40,827 bases of DNA, taken from Sedimenticola selenatireducens DSM 17993 (GTDB taxonomy: Bacteria; Pseudomonadota; Gammaproteobacteria; Chromatiales; Chromatiaceae). The stretch spans positions 1 to 40,827 of the forward strand of contig NZ_ATZE01000031.1 of NCBI RefSeq assembly GCF_000428045.1, in the 5' to 3' direction. The notes below the pieces were generated by a model. That model made no database searches and had not been told where the DNA came from. It saw nothing but the letters and a program-made list of their open reading frames with translations. Numbering within the stretch: the first letter of the stretch is position 1; each line of letters begins with the position of its first letter. Positions 9,518 through 18,511 of the stretch are shown in pieces. Position numbers and translations under genes: made by a program.

Positions 9518-10747
9518 ATGACGTTCCGCCTCCATGACTTTTTAACAACATTTGATTTTGATAAAACGGCACTGTGGTTTTTGGGGATTCTGGGCTTTAG
9601 CCTTTCATTTTCACCAGCCCTGGTCAGTATCTCGCTAGGTTTTATTCTGTTGCTGTTTTTGCTGGAGCGGCGTTATAAAGCACGCCTCGCCTTGGTGGCG
9701 GGGCAACCGCTGAGTTATATAGCCTTGGCCCTGGTTGCTTTACATATAGTGGGTTTTTTATGGACAAGCGATACCGACATGGCGGGGCAAACCTTTTCAC
9801 GCGGATGGAAGTTTTTGCTTATACCGTTTTTTATGATGTACATGCGACGGGAAAATGTACCGTTTTTGCTCGCGGCATTTTTATTGGGAATGGTATTGAG
9901 TGAGCTGACCTCGTATCTGCTTTGGCTAGGCGTTATAGCACCGTTTGGCAAAGCCACGGATGCTATTCCGTCGCCTTTTATGTCCTACCCCTACTATACG
10001 ATTTACGCATCACTGACGGCAGCATTGCTCGTCCATTTCTTACTGTTTGATAGACCAAAAGATCGCTGGCGTTTGTTAGCTGTGATTGGATTTTTGGTTG
10101 CGGTGCTGGTTAACCTTTCGATCACGGGCGGCCGAGGGGGGCAAGTGGGTTTTTTCGTCCTACTGTTTGTACTGTTAATGATGTATTTTGGCCGGCGCTG
10201 GCTAAACGGGGTAGTCACATTTGTGTTGGCGAGCGCGCTTTTATTCTATTCGGCCTATCAATTTATACCCGTATTTCAGGAAAGAGCCGACCTCGCCATC
10301 GAGGAGGTCATGCATTTTGAAGAGGGTGGACAAAACAGCTCAGTGGGCATTCGCATCGCACTCAACATAAATTATTTCAATGCTTTCCTGGAAGCTCCGT
10401 TGTTTGGGCATGGCACGGGTAGCTATTTGGATGCCTATGCGCGTGCAAATGAACGCAGCGCCTATCAGACGCATATAACGCAACCCCACAATATGTACTT
10501 GGTGATGCTGGTGCAATTTGGCCTGCTGGGCGGCACCCTATTTATGGCAATGTTTGGCTATATGTTGTGGCAGGGCTGGCACTCTACCGATGCATTGCGA
10601 GCTTTTCGCGTGGCCTTCCCTATATTTTGGCTGACAGTGATGTGGGTTAATTGGTATCTATATAGCCACCACACATTCTATGCATTTTTATTTTTAACCA
10701 GCATCTTGTATACGCCTGGACCTTCAAAGGAGAATCACGCCACCTGA
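9518..10747 (+). CDS. O-antigen ligase / polymerase family membrane protein
   Basis: 409 residues with about ten to twelve hydrophobic segments and a large periplasmic loop, the WaaL/Wzy_C architecture. The conserved end of that loop is visible: LFGHGTGSYLDAY, then QPHNMYLVMLVQFGLLG, with the His in the place expected for WaaL-type ligases. The family either joins O-antigen to lipid A-core (WaaL) or polymerises repeat units (Wzy). The position beside msbA and the lipid A acyltransferase favours ligase. Many TTT and TTA codons make the gene visibly more AT-rich than msbA, which suggests acquisition from elsewhere. It converges on the pyruvyl transferase-like gene. Confidence 0.8.
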   Translation: MTFRLHDFLTTFDFDKTALWFLGILGFSLSFSPALVSISLGFILLLFLLERRYKARLALVAGQPLSYIALALVALHIVGFLWTSDTDMAGQTFSRGWKFLLIPFFMMYMRRENVPFLLAAFLLGMVLSELTSYLLWLGVIAPFGKATDAIPSPFMSYPYYTIYASLTAALLVHFLLFDRPKDRWRLLAVIGFLVAVLVNLSITGGRGGQVGFFVLLFVLLMMYFGRRWLNGVVTFVLASALLFYSAYQFIPVFQERADLAIEEVMHFEEGGQNSSVGIRIALNINYFNAFLEAPLFGHGTGSYLDAYARANERSAYQTHITQPHNMYLVMLVQFGLLGGTLFMAMFGYMLWQGWHSTDALRAFRVAFPIFWLTVMWVNWYLYSHHTFYAFLFLTSILYTPGPSKENHAT

Positions 10748-10846
10748 AACTTCCGCTTGTACAGACCTTGTTCTTGTGGCAATCGAGTCAGATGACGAAT
10801 AGTGTTTGACTACGTGCATATGTGCAAAAATATTTTACGTTATCGA

Positions 10847-11950
10847 CTATACCGCAAGCCGAATAACCTCATCAGCACGCTGCTCGCTATTCACTGCCAA
10901 TAATTGCCCCAATGCCTGATGATCATTCAGCGCATATTTTATCTGTGTCTCACAATCCGCCAAATCATGCCAGTCGATCGGATCAATTGGATAAGACAGA
11001 AGCTCCATCAGGCCCTCCATTTTATGCGTATTCCCTTTAAATGGCACAACCGGCGTTCCCTCCCTGGCGGCAAAGATATTCGGGTGGAAGCGTCCACCGA
11101 CCAATAGATCCGCTCCAGAGATAACCGCCAGAGCACTGCGATAATCATAGGCATCAGTCATAACCATTACCGATGGATCATGTGCCCGCAGAATCTTTGC
11201 AAGTGCCTTGTCCGTCTTGGTACTGGCCATCATGACAACAGGCAGACCGGATACCTGTTTGAGGCACTCATATAATTTAAGAAATATGTTGCCCGATCTT
11301 TTTGTGATATCGGATGAACCAGTCAGGCATACGTAGCGTTCGGGCAATTCCAGCCGGGATGCCACCTCATTTTTTTCATCCTGAGTCGCTAGCGTCACCG
11401 AAAACGCGGCATCCGGCACCAGCACCGCATCGTGAACACCAATCTGTTGCAACAATCTGAGGGATATTGGTTCACGCACGCTTACAAAATCCAGGGCGCG
11501 GTACACAATACCTAGTATTTTGGCTTCTCTACTATTGACATCCAGGTCAACAGACTGGTTGACAGCCGACACCCTGGCACCGAGTTCCTTAAACAATTTT
11601 GCGACACCCAAGAATCGCATCAGATGTCCTGATTTAGAATGAATGCCCCCCTCGCCATTTAAAACCAATAAATCCGGTAACGGACCGTCCGTATTTTTAA
11701 AATTGAGCTTTTCCAGTTGGGCGGCCAATTGCCCTGTTGTGTGTTGCGGGTCGGCCAGACATCTGGCGACCGCACTTACCGAGCGATTGCGCAGCAGTTT
11801 TATTTTTTTATATGGGAGCGGCTGTAATTCAATACTGTCCATGACAGAAGGATTGAACACGTCTGCCAAGGACTGGCGTAAGCCATGGACTGTGGCTGCA
11901 CAACCCCAGTTCGAATTCTTGCTGGTATCGTTTAAAATACTGATTCTCAT
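10847..11950 (-). CDS. Polysaccharide pyruvyl transferase family protein
   Basis: 367 residues of the CsaB/PssM type that add pyruvyl ketals to sugars of surface polysaccharides. Evidence is the opening MRISILNDTSKNSNWGCAA, the acidic LVLNGEGGIHSKSGH, VSVREPISLRLL, VLVPDAAFSV, and the C-terminal block GADLLVGGRFHPNIFAAREG followed by TPVVPFKGNTHKMEGL. It is a single gene, separated by about 150 bases from the ELM1-type gene upstream. In this LPS cluster a role in surface-polysaccharide decoration is likely. The exact sugar acceptor is unknown, and some relatives have other transferase activities. Confidence 0.8.
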   Translation of the reverse strand: MRISILNDTSKNSNWGCAATVHGLRQSLADVFNPSVMDSIELQPLPYKKIKLLRNRSVSAVARCLADPQHTTGQLAAQLEKLNFKNTDGPLPDLLVLNGEGGIHSKSGHLMRFLGVAKLFKELGARVSAVNQSVDLDVNSREAKILGIVYRALDFVSVREPISLRLLQQIGVHDAVLVPDAAFSVTLATQDEKNEVASRLELPERYVCLTGSSDITKRSGNIFLKLYECLKQVSGLPVVMMASTKTDKALAKILRAHDPSVMVMTDAYDYRSALAVISGADLLVGGRFHPNIFAAREGTPVVPFKGNTHKMEGLMELLSYPIDPIDWHDLADCETQIKYALNDHQALGQLLAVNSEQRADEVIRLAV

Positions 11951-12098
11951 ACCCCGACTACCCTTTAATCAATCATACTGCGAATGATCGTGTCATATAT
12001 AAATGTCACATCGTATGGTCACCGCCCTGGGCACCAGATCTGTCAGGAGACAGCCATACCTAGTCGCCACCTGTATCACCCCATCTGCAACGCCACGA

Positions 12099-13121
12099 TT
12101 ATGACAACGATTTGGATAACAGATCCAGTGACTCACTTATCTGCCGCCATAGCTGAATATTTGGATCTTCTGTATGTTTCGTGGATTCAGCGTATTCTCT
12201 GGATAGCAGGTCGCTGGCCGGAACCCTGCTGATCCAACCTTTCGCAACCAGCCTACACAGCGCATTTTCATATCTGATTTCCGGTTTAAAATCTTTAGGC
12301 TGTATTGAGGTGACTGGTTTTCCGGCACTGACCGCCTCGGTCAGCATGGACAAACTGTCTTCGGTACAAAATATCTGTTCACCCGCACCGAGGTAAGCGG
12401 CCATTATTTTACGCGGTTCCGTCTTATACCAGACTGCGTCGGCAATAATAGCTGGATCCAATTGCTCGCGAAGTATTTTCTCGGCCGCATCGTCTGTTCT
12501 GCGCGATGTTGTCACCAGCCATTTTATATGATGCCTTGCTGCCAGTTGATTCATGGAATCCGCGATATCAGACCAGTCACGCGACCCATAGCGGTATTCC
12601 CGGGTACTCCCGCCTATCAGCATGGTCCATAAATGATCGCTGCTGTTATTTTTGAACTGCTTGCCTGCGGCCTCCAACTCAGACCAGCCGACCGGCGTGG
12701 GCGCCAGCTGCATGACTATATTGTTGGCAGCGCCGACCGGCTCAATAGTAAACACTCTGGTAAACAGCGATGCATCCAGACCACGCAGTGACCCGATAAA
12801 GAAGTTTTTGCATTTGTACTTATGTGCCAGCGCGATATTGATATAGGCGGTATTGCCACCGGTGGAAACAATCAGATCAGGCATATCCCCTTCCACGGCT
12901 ATTTTTGTAGAATACAGTTTTTCAATCCAATGGGCATAGCGCTGTGTATTACTGTTTAACAGTTTTCGCATCAACCTTCTAAGAGGAGGGGCCTTGAGCC
13001 TGCTATCAATCCATAGCATCTCCACTCTAAAGCCATGCTCAAGCGACTTGATGAGTCCCTTGGTTTGATTAAAATGTCCGGGAACACCATCGCTCAGGCA
13101 CCACACCGTCAGCTTGCGCAT
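12099..13121 (-). CDS. ELM1-type (GT-B-like) protein, first copy
   Basis: 340 residues of the family named after plant mitochondrial fission protein ELM1. The bacterial members look like GT-B glycosyltransferases and sit in LPS clusters. Diagnostic segments are the N-terminal WCLSDGVPGHFNQTKGL, DLIVSTGGNTAYINIALA, LIGGSTREYRYG, and the C-terminal FCTEDSLSMLTEAVSAGKPV. The ATG lies 13 bases inside the preceding glycosyltransferase gene and has AGAGGGAA upstream, so the two are co-translated. A second member lies at 16043-17104. A glycosyl-transfer role is inference from fold and neighbours. Confidence 0.8.
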   Translation of the reverse strand: MRKLTVWCLSDGVPGHFNQTKGLIKSLEHGFRVEMLWIDSRLKAPPLRRLMRKLLNSNTQRYAHWIEKLYSTKIAVEGDMPDLIVSTGGNTAYINIALAHKYKCKNFFIGSLRGLDASLFTRVFTIEPVGAANNIVMQLAPTPVGWSELEAAGKQFKNNSSDHLWTMLIGGSTREYRYGSRDWSDIADSMNQLAARHHIKWLVTTSRRTDDAAEKILREQLDPAIIADAVWYKTEPRKIMAAYLGAGEQIFCTEDSLSMLTEAVSAGKPVTSIQPKDFKPEIRYENALCRLVAKGWISRVPASDLLSREYAESTKHTEDPNIQLWRQISESLDLLSKSLS

Positions 13122-14134
13122 AACTTCCCTCTTCGTGCTACATCTTGCAACACCGCTTCGGTTGCCGACACCTGATGGTCATGTGTCAATGCTGCTTCAG
13201 CAAACTTGAACACGGGAACAAAGGTTTTCTCAAGTCGCTGCGCATCGGCCAGAGACCAGCTCAATCGGTCCGCCAGGCTATCCGGGTTTTCGATATCCGC
13301 CAACACCTCTTGGGGCAGGATTTCTGCTGCCCCCGGTACTCGTGTAGAGACTACGGGCCTGTGGCACAGCAGCGCCTCAACCAAGACCAGGGGAAAGCCT
13401 TCGCGTCGCGACGCAATAACCACCAGGTCGGTTTCCGCCAACAGGGATTCGATATCCTCCCTGTTCCCCAAAAACGAGACACGTTCGCCCAACCCCATCT
13501 CGTCCGCCAGGGACTCCAGGTGATGCCGGGCATCACCCTCCCCAACGATTTGCAATTGGACGCGCTGGTTGTCGATTTTACTGAACGCCTTTAACAGTAC
13601 ATCAATCCCTTTGACATGCACCAGGCGACCAATACAGGTTATGGTCCTTGCCTCCATCGCAACATCGGTCGACCGTTGAATGATTTCGGAACATCGGTTG
13701 CGACCATTGTAGATAACCGTCACCGACTGGTTTCTGATCCCCCGCGCGACACCTTTGCTGACGGCAATCAGGTGATCAAAATGCTCAAACATGCCGGTAT
13801 TGCGTTTCAGGCTATGGATGGTCGCTACGCAGGGAGCGGATATCCAGCGTCGCAAACTCGTAACCATTGCCGCCGCCTTGTTCGCATGCGCATGCACAAC
13901 GTCAGGCCTGATAGCCTTGATCATATTCAGCAAGCGATAAAGCGTAAGCGGGTTTTTTCTACTACGGCTCAAGTCCAACGGATGGAAATTGACTTCATTT
14001 GAAAACCTCTCCGCATAGCGGGCATGCGCGATTACATGCACTTCATTGTTTCGGACAAGCGCATTGGCCAAATCGATAAAATGATTTTCAAGGCCGCCAT
14101 CCTCATTGCCAGCCATGATTTCACAGACCCTCAT
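13109..14134 (-). CDS. GT4-family glycosyltransferase, first copy
   Basis: The frame is open from 14296, but the ATG at 14134 forms an ATGA overlap with the deacetylase stop and gives the usual start MRVCEIMAGNEDGGLENHF (341 residues). The family uses a nucleotide-sugar to extend LPS or polysaccharide on the cytoplasmic face. GT-B features: N-terminal glycine-rich donor loop, VVHAHANKAAAMV, AVSKGV, TCIGRLVHVKGIDVLLKAF, and the donor-binding EX7E block as SRREGFPLVLVEALLCHRPV. The enzyme's sugar is not predictable. It lies in the tightly overlapping minus-strand operon 12099-17104. Confidence 0.88.
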   Translation of the reverse strand: MRVCEIMAGNEDGGLENHFIDLANALVRNNEVHVIAHARYAERFSNEVNFHPLDLSRSRKNPLTLYRLLNMIKAIRPDVVHAHANKAAAMVTSLRRWISAPCVATIHSLKRNTGMFEHFDHLIAVSKGVARGIRNQSVTVIYNGRNRCSEIIQRSTDVAMEARTITCIGRLVHVKGIDVLLKAFSKIDNQRVQLQIVGEGDARHHLESLADEMGLGERVSFLGNREDIESLLAETDLVVIASRREGFPLVLVEALLCHRPVVSTRVPGAAEILPQEVLADIENPDSLADRLSWSLADAQRLEKTFVPVFKFAEAALTHDHQVSATEAVLQDVARRGKLCAS

Positions 14135-14949
14135 CGCTTCCAGCCTCGCAGGCCGGTTTTCATGCGCAACCGGAAGGCAAACATGGAGTCCTTGCCGCTG
14201 ATCTTTACCCGCTTCAGCAGATAAGGATTGGAAAACCGATCCCGGTCTATACCTTCCACCGTGGTCACGGCAGATAAAAAGCCGGCATCGGCGCAAATGG
14301 ATACATCCTCCGCGTCATAAATACCGAACGGGTAGGCGAAACTGCTGATGTCCTGTGCAAAGCTCTCCTGCAGTTCCGTCCTGGCAGCCACAATCTCTCT
14401 GACCTTATCTTCGCGATCCAGTCGAATCAGGTTTGCATGGGTCATGGTATGACCACCCAGCTCAACCAATCCTGAGGCAAGCATCTCCTTGACCTGCACA
14501 TCGGTGAGCTTCGGCTCCTGCATCAATTCGCCGCTGTCATGATGGGATTTCTTGTTGGTGGACCAGTCACGGTCAAAGCGGTCGACTACCAGGTACAGCG
14601 TCGCCTTTGCAGCATACTTTTTCAGAACAGGAAATGCCTGCAGATAATTATCCTCATAGCCATCATCAAACGTAATCGCCACAGTTTTTTTCGGCAACGC
14701 ACGGTTCTGCATCAGTTCGCCCATGGTCGCAAAGTGCCAGCCATGCTCTTTCAGCCAGCGCACCTGTTGCTCAAACATCGTAGGCTTCACCCGCAACTTG
14801 TTGAAGCGTGCGCCCGGTCGGTGATCGGACACCATGTGATACATCAGGATTCTCGGGCGATGATAATCGACAGCGGGACGCCACCAGGCGTAGCGATGAG
14901 AAAAGAGCAACAGCGCGGCACCTGCCAGCACAAGAAACAATGCGGTCAT
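14131..14949 (-). CDS. Polysaccharide deacetylase (NodB domain)
   Basis: 272 residues from the ATG at 14949, which overlaps the stop of the upstream glycosyltransferase as ATGA and has GGAG eight bases before it. A GTG at 14958 is the alternative. One N-terminal transmembrane anchor (ALFLVLAGAALLLF) points to an active site outside the inner membrane. CE4 motifs are complete: ITFDDGYEDN (metal and base Asp), HTMTHANL (metal His pair), and SSFAYPFGIYD. It probably removes N-acetyl groups from a surface glycan made by the neighbouring transferases. Confidence 0.9.
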   Translation of the reverse strand: MTALFLVLAGAALLLFSHRYAWWRPAVDYHRPRILMYHMVSDHRPGARFNKLRVKPTMFEQQVRWLKEHGWHFATMGELMQNRALPKKTVAITFDDGYEDNYLQAFPVLKKYAAKATLYLVVDRFDRDWSTNKKSHHDSGELMQEPKLTDVQVKEMLASGLVELGGHTMTHANLIRLDREDKVREIVAARTELQESFAQDISSFAYPFGIYDAEDVSICADAGFLSAVTTVEGIDRDRFSNPYLLKRVKISGKDSMFAFRLRMKTGLRGWKR

Positions 14950-16061
14950 CGTGAGCACTCCGCATAAATCGCCAAGGTTTTTTCAATCATTGAAGCGTGT
15001 AAAAACACCTTGTTCTTTTCCACACAACACCTTGAGTTCAACAACTTTTTGACCCTGTTCTTTAGCTGGTCAATATCAGACAACGGAGTCAGTCCTTCAA
15101 CAAACAGGGCCTTCAGTATCTCGCCAACGCCACCATGATCATAGCCGACAACCGGGACACCCATGCTCAACGCCTCCAATACGGAGCGGCCGAACGACTC
15201 CGGCTTGGTTGATAATGAGAGCACCAGGTCGGAAACCGCATACACATCACGTATATCCGAGCGATTGCCGGTGAAAGTGATGTCACCCTGCAAACCCAGG
15301 CTGGATATCTTTTCCTGCAACTCTTCGGCGTACGCCAACCTTCTGGGGTCTTCGCCCCCGACAATCAATCCGTGCACAGGCATACCGTCTTCGATAAGCA
15401 TTTGGATCAGACCGATGAAATCATGGTGGCCTTTCAGTCGGGTAATACGGCCGGCCAGGGTAAGGACTTTCTTGCCCCGCAGCTGCGGGAATTCTTTATA
15501 CCAATTGGTCAGCCACTCGTCTGCCGGCTTGTATCCATAGGGAAAAGCCGCCGGGTCCACCCCACGATAGACCAGGTTGATTCGCTCCGGCGGGGTCGAC
15601 GGGTAGTTTTCCAGAATATATCGCTGGACAGTTTTTGACACCGCAATCACCCGCTCGCCTTTGGTCATGACCGCGCTGTAGGCGGAAACCGAGTGCAGTC
15701 CATGTACAGTTGAGATCAATCGGGGACGCGAGTGCCGGTCCATACCCCGCCAGGCCAGGTAGGCAACCCAGCCCGGAACCCGTGAGCGAAAGTGCAGGAT
15801 ATCCACGCCCTGCTCTTTCAGAAAACGCCGCAATGGCCAGATCAGCCGCAGGGTCCAGGGCGTCTTGCGATCCACCGGCCAGCAGAAATGCTCACTCCCT
15901 TCCGCCTCCAACTGCTGCACCATGCGCCCGCCGGCGGAGATCACCAGTGACCGATGGCCACGGCCTGCCAGGGCCTCAGCCACTTCAAGCGTACCCCGCT
16001 CCACACCGCCACCTTCCAGCGCAGGCAGCATCTGCAGGACGGTCAGTTTTTTCTCAGCCAT
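14946..16061 (-). CDS. GT4-family glycosyltransferase, second copy
   Basis: 371 residues from the ATG at 16061 (MAEKKLTVLQML), with GGTGGA just upstream. A TTG 15 bases earlier is less likely. Features: the donor-loop LEGGGVERGTLEVAEAL, ILHFRSRVPGWVAY, VIAVSKTVQRYIL, VLTLAGRITRLKGHHDFI, and the C-terminal KPESFGRSVLEALSMGVPVV (EX7E). The pattern resembles bacterial LPS-core or capsule glycosyltransferases. It overlaps the ELM1-type gene upstream by 19 bases and the deacetylase by four, so the whole block is one operon. Confidence 0.88.
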   Translation of the reverse strand: MAEKKLTVLQMLPALEGGGVERGTLEVAEALAGRGHRSLVISAGGRMVQQLEAEGSEHFCWPVDRKTPWTLRLIWPLRRFLKEQGVDILHFRSRVPGWVAYLAWRGMDRHSRPRLISTVHGLHSVSAYSAVMTKGERVIAVSKTVQRYILENYPSTPPERINLVYRGVDPAAFPYGYKPADEWLTNWYKEFPQLRGKKVLTLAGRITRLKGHHDFIGLIQMLIEDGMPVHGLIVGGEDPRRLAYAEELQEKISSLGLQGDITFTGNRSDIRDVYAVSDLVLSLSTKPESFGRSVLEALSMGVPVVGYDHGGVGEILKALFVEGLTPLSDIDQLKNRVKKLLNSRCCVEKNKVFLHASMIEKTLAIYAECSR

Positions 16062-17104
16062 TGTTCCACCATCCAATCGGCACAGCGGTCTGCCTCGTTG
16101 AAGCGGCCCGGCGGCACGGCTAACGCGCCTGTCTCCTGCCAGCGCCGGAAAGGCATCACCCAGCCGCCCTCGATCAGCCGCTCCACACCGCGGCTGATAC
16201 GACCGGTTTTTTGCTGCTCCAGAGTAATCAACCCCACCATCGCACCCGAGGTTAGGGCTTCATAGACCATGGAGACCGAATCCTCGCTGACCCAGACGGC
16301 GCGACTCAAGTCGAGTTGCCCGGACACCCACCCGGGGCCGGTCTGTTGCCAGGGGATCAAGGTAAGATTGGCCAATTCGAGGGCGGCCATTTTATCCATA
16401 CAGCCTGCCGGTGTGCGGCGGGAGTCACTCAGGACAAATCGCACTTCGGGCTGTTGCCGTACAATAGCCCCGAGCTGCTCCAGTACCGCCTCATCCCGCC
16501 AGATATAGTGGGGTGAGTTTCCGCCCAGCAGGATCAGTGCCTGCGAAGCGTCACCCCGCTCTGGTGCAACTTCTCCAGCCGGCTGTTTCGCGGCCGGGGC
16601 GCCGCTCCTACAGGGAGAGATAGTGTTCATCACACCTCTGGTGACGAATACGTTGTCTCCAGTCACGCCGTCATGCTCCGGGATCACACAGAGATCGAAC
16701 AGGCTAAGCGGCAGGGAGGGTTTCATGATCAACACGGCTCTTCCACCGAAAGCCCGCCGTGCGGCCAGCAGCGCCACGTGGGTCCGGTGCCCCGCCCCCA
16801 GGATCAGGTCGGGTGACGGCAACTGGCGGCCTGGCGGAAAACAGCCGCTCAGCCACTGCGTCAGCTGGCCCAGCCGGCCGCCTACCGGTATATCGTGCCG
16901 ATCAACCTTCAGTTGTCGGGCCAGGGCCAGACACAGACCGAGGGACTGGTTTTCATGTCCGGGCTTGCCATCGGTCAGCCGCCAGATGACCAGCGGCTTG
17001 CCGCTGCGCGCTTTCTGTTGCTGAAGAGTGGGAGTCAAATCTGAATCCGCTGCGTCGTGATGAAATCCAAAAAACCTGGCAATATTGACTCCGACCTCGG
17101 GCAA
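16043..17104 (-). CDS. ELM1-type (GT-B-like) protein, second copy
   Basis: 353 residues if the TTG at 17104 is used. No ATG is available before the conserved block, and no ribosome site is clear, so the start is uncertain. Family segments: LVIWRLTDGKPGHENQSLGL, LILGAGHRTHVALLAARRAF, LILLGGNSPHYIW, and VWVSEDSVSMVYEALTSGAM. Around residue 170 a low-complexity insert, PCRSGAPAAKQ, is encoded by a copy of the GC-rich palindromic repeat found between genes elsewhere in the window. The protein is a paralogue of the one at 12099-13121 and heads the glycan operon after ilvE. Confidence 0.8.
   Translation of the reverse strand: MPEVGVNIARFFGFHHDAADSDLTPTLQQQKARSGKPLVIWRLTDGKPGHENQSLGLCLALARQLKVDRHDIPVGGRLGQLTQWLSGCFPPGRQLPSPDLILGAGHRTHVALLAARRAFGGRAVLIMKPSLPLSLFDLCVIPEHDGVTGDNVFVTRGVMNTISPCRSGAPAAKQPAGEVAPERGDASQALILLGGNSPHYIWRDEAVLEQLGAIVRQQPEVRFVLSDSRRTPAGCMDKMAALELANLTLIPWQQTGPGWVSGQLDLSRAVWVSEDSVSMVYEALTSGAMVGLITLEQQKTGRISRGVERLIEGGWVMPFRRWQETGALAVPPGRFNEADRCADWMVEQWLRKN
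16587..16615. repeat. Intergenic-type palindromic repeat inside a coding region
   Basis: TTTCGCGGCCGGGGCGCCGC followed by TCCTACAGGG matches the repeat core TTCGCGGCGGGGGCGCCGC plus TCCTACGGG found twice near 29.9-30.1 kb and variants near 18.4 and 26.0 kb. Here it is translated in frame within the second ELM1-type gene. Confidence 0.8.
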
Positions 17105-17157
17105 TCGGGCGTGCCCGTCACCAGCCTCCGGACTGGTAGGATGCGGTTCGCAAGATC

Positions 17158-17234
17158 GTAGGCCGGATTAGCACGGCGTAATCCGACGCACCCGCTCTAT
17201 CGGTCGGGTTACGCCTTCGGCTAACGCGACCTAC
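17158..17234. repeat. Palindromic repeat of the GTAGG(T/C)CGGATTAGC type
   Basis: A 77-bp imperfect palindrome opens with GTAGGCCGGATTAGC and closes with GGCTAACGCGACCTAC. It sits between ilvE and the ELM1-type gene. A relative lies at 21517-21611. Such units are scattered extragenic palindromes in many proteobacteria, and this one may also act as a terminator. Confidence 0.75.
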
Positions 17235-17260
17235 AGCTGTCTTCTGTTTCTGAGGAGCGC

Positions 17261-18184
17261 TCACACGTAGGTCAGCCACTCCGGATGCTCGGCCCGGCGA
17301 CCATGCACATGATCGAAATAGAGAGTCTGCAGCTTTTCGGTAATCGGTCCACGGCCACCGTTGCCGATGGTACGGTTGTCCACCTCGCGGATCGGGGTCA
17401 CCTCGGCCGCGGTGCCGGTGAAGAACGCCTCGTCGGCAATGTACACCTCATCCCGGGTGATGCGCTTTTCAACAATCGGGATTCCCAGCTCTTGGGTGAA
17501 GGTGAAGATGGTCTTGCGGGTAATGCCGTTCAGCACCGAGGTAAGATCCGGGGTGTAGATGACACCATCCTTGACCAGGAAGAAGTTCTCACCCGAGCCT
17601 TCCATCACATAGCCGCTGGCGTCCAGGATCAACGCCTCATCGTAGCCATCATTCACCGCTTCCTGCAGCGCCAGCATGGAGTTGATGTAGTTACCGGTCG
17701 CCTTCGCCTTGCACATCATGGAGTTGACCTGATGGCGGGTATAGGAGGAGACGCGAATGCGGATGCCGTTTTTCAGGTTATCCTCACCCAGGTAGGCGCC
17801 CCACTCCCAGGCGGCGATCATCACATGCACGCCGAGGCTGTCGGCACGGATACCCATGCCCTCGGAACCGTAGAAACAGAGCGGCCGCAAATACGCGGAA
17901 TCAAGCCCGTTCTCCCGCACCACATCGACCTGGGCCTGGTTCAGGGTGGCCTCGTCGTAGGGCATCTTCATGCCCATGATGTGGGCCGACTGAAACAGCC
18001 GTCGGGTGTGCTCTTCCAGCTTGAAAATCGCCGGCCCCTGCTCCGTCTTGTAGGCGCGGACCCCCTCGAACACCCCCAGTCCGTAATGCAGGGTGTGGGT
18101 TAACACATGCACCTTGGCCTCGCGCCAGGGCACCATCTCGCCATCCAGCCAGATCCAGCCGTCACGGTCCGCGAAATTTGCCAT
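17261..18184 (-). CDS. ilvE: Branched-chain amino acid aminotransferase
   Basis: 307 residues, the standard class IV aminotransferase length. It exchanges the amino group between glutamate and the keto acids of Leu, Ile and Val, using PLP. The catalytic lysine is expected at Lys161 in MCKAKATGNYINSM. Other conserved blocks are HYGLGVFEGVRAY (34-46), LRPLCFYGSEGMG, EALILDASGYVMEGSGENFF and the phosphate-binding LNGITR with FFTGTAAEVTPI. Its position directly after glnE and before LPS genes matches the glnE-ilvE-waa order known in Pseudomonas. Confidence 0.97.
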   Translation of the reverse strand: MANFADRDGWIWLDGEMVPWREAKVHVLTHTLHYGLGVFEGVRAYKTEQGPAIFKLEEHTRRLFQSAHIMGMKMPYDEATLNQAQVDVVRENGLDSAYLRPLCFYGSEGMGIRADSLGVHVMIAAWEWGAYLGEDNLKNGIRIRVSSYTRHQVNSMMCKAKATGNYINSMLALQEAVNDGYDEALILDASGYVMEGSGENFFLVKDGVIYTPDLTSVLNGITRKTIFTFTQELGIPIVEKRITRDEVYIADEAFFTGTAAEVTPIREVDNRTIGNGGRGPITEKLQTLYFDHVHGRRAEHPEWLTYV

Positions 18185-18254
18185 TTATTCTCTCCACTCA
18201 ACTCAATATTGTAAATAATCAGCTATCTGCCCGACAGGGGGCTGCCTGGGTTTC

Positions 18255-18324
18255 GTAGGGTGGATAAGCCGGTAGGCGCATCCACCATTGCCGTGGTGGA
18301 TGCGCTTTCGCTTATCCACCCTAC
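18255..18324. repeat. 70-bp palindromic repeat (GTAGGGTGGATAAGC type)
   Basis: The outer arms GTAGGGTGGATAAGC and GCTTATCCACCCTAC are perfect 15-bp complements, and the inner arms GCGCATCCACCA and TGGTGGATGCGC are perfect 12-bp complements. Fragments of the same family are visible near 29840-29865 and 30130-30160. Confidence 0.85.
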
Positions 18325-18342
18325 AGCGTAGTCTGCCCGCTA

Positions 18343-18455
18343 ATTTCGCGGCTGAAGCCGCTCCTGCCCCACCTGTAGGAGGCCCGCCCCCGGGCCGATT
18401 GGCCAGCGCACCACCATAGGGTCGATTATCGCGGCGGGCGCACCGCTCCTACAGG
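18343..18455. repeat. Composite GC-rich palindromic repeat (GTAGGAGGCCCG / GCGCCGCTCCTAC type)
   Basis: Three palindromic pieces lie in a row: TTCGCGGCTGAAGCCGCTCC, CTGTAGGAGGCCCGCCCCCG with GGCC, and ATCGCGGCGGGCGCACCGC with TCCTACAGGG. Together with the repeat at 18255 they fill the glnE-ilvE gap, which has no gene. The same modules recur near 25.9-26.0 and 29.9-30.1 kb. Confidence 0.75.
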
Positions 18456-18511
18456 GCATGGCATTAGGCATCAACACCTGGAACAGAACCACAACCTCAA
18501 GACCTGGCCAG

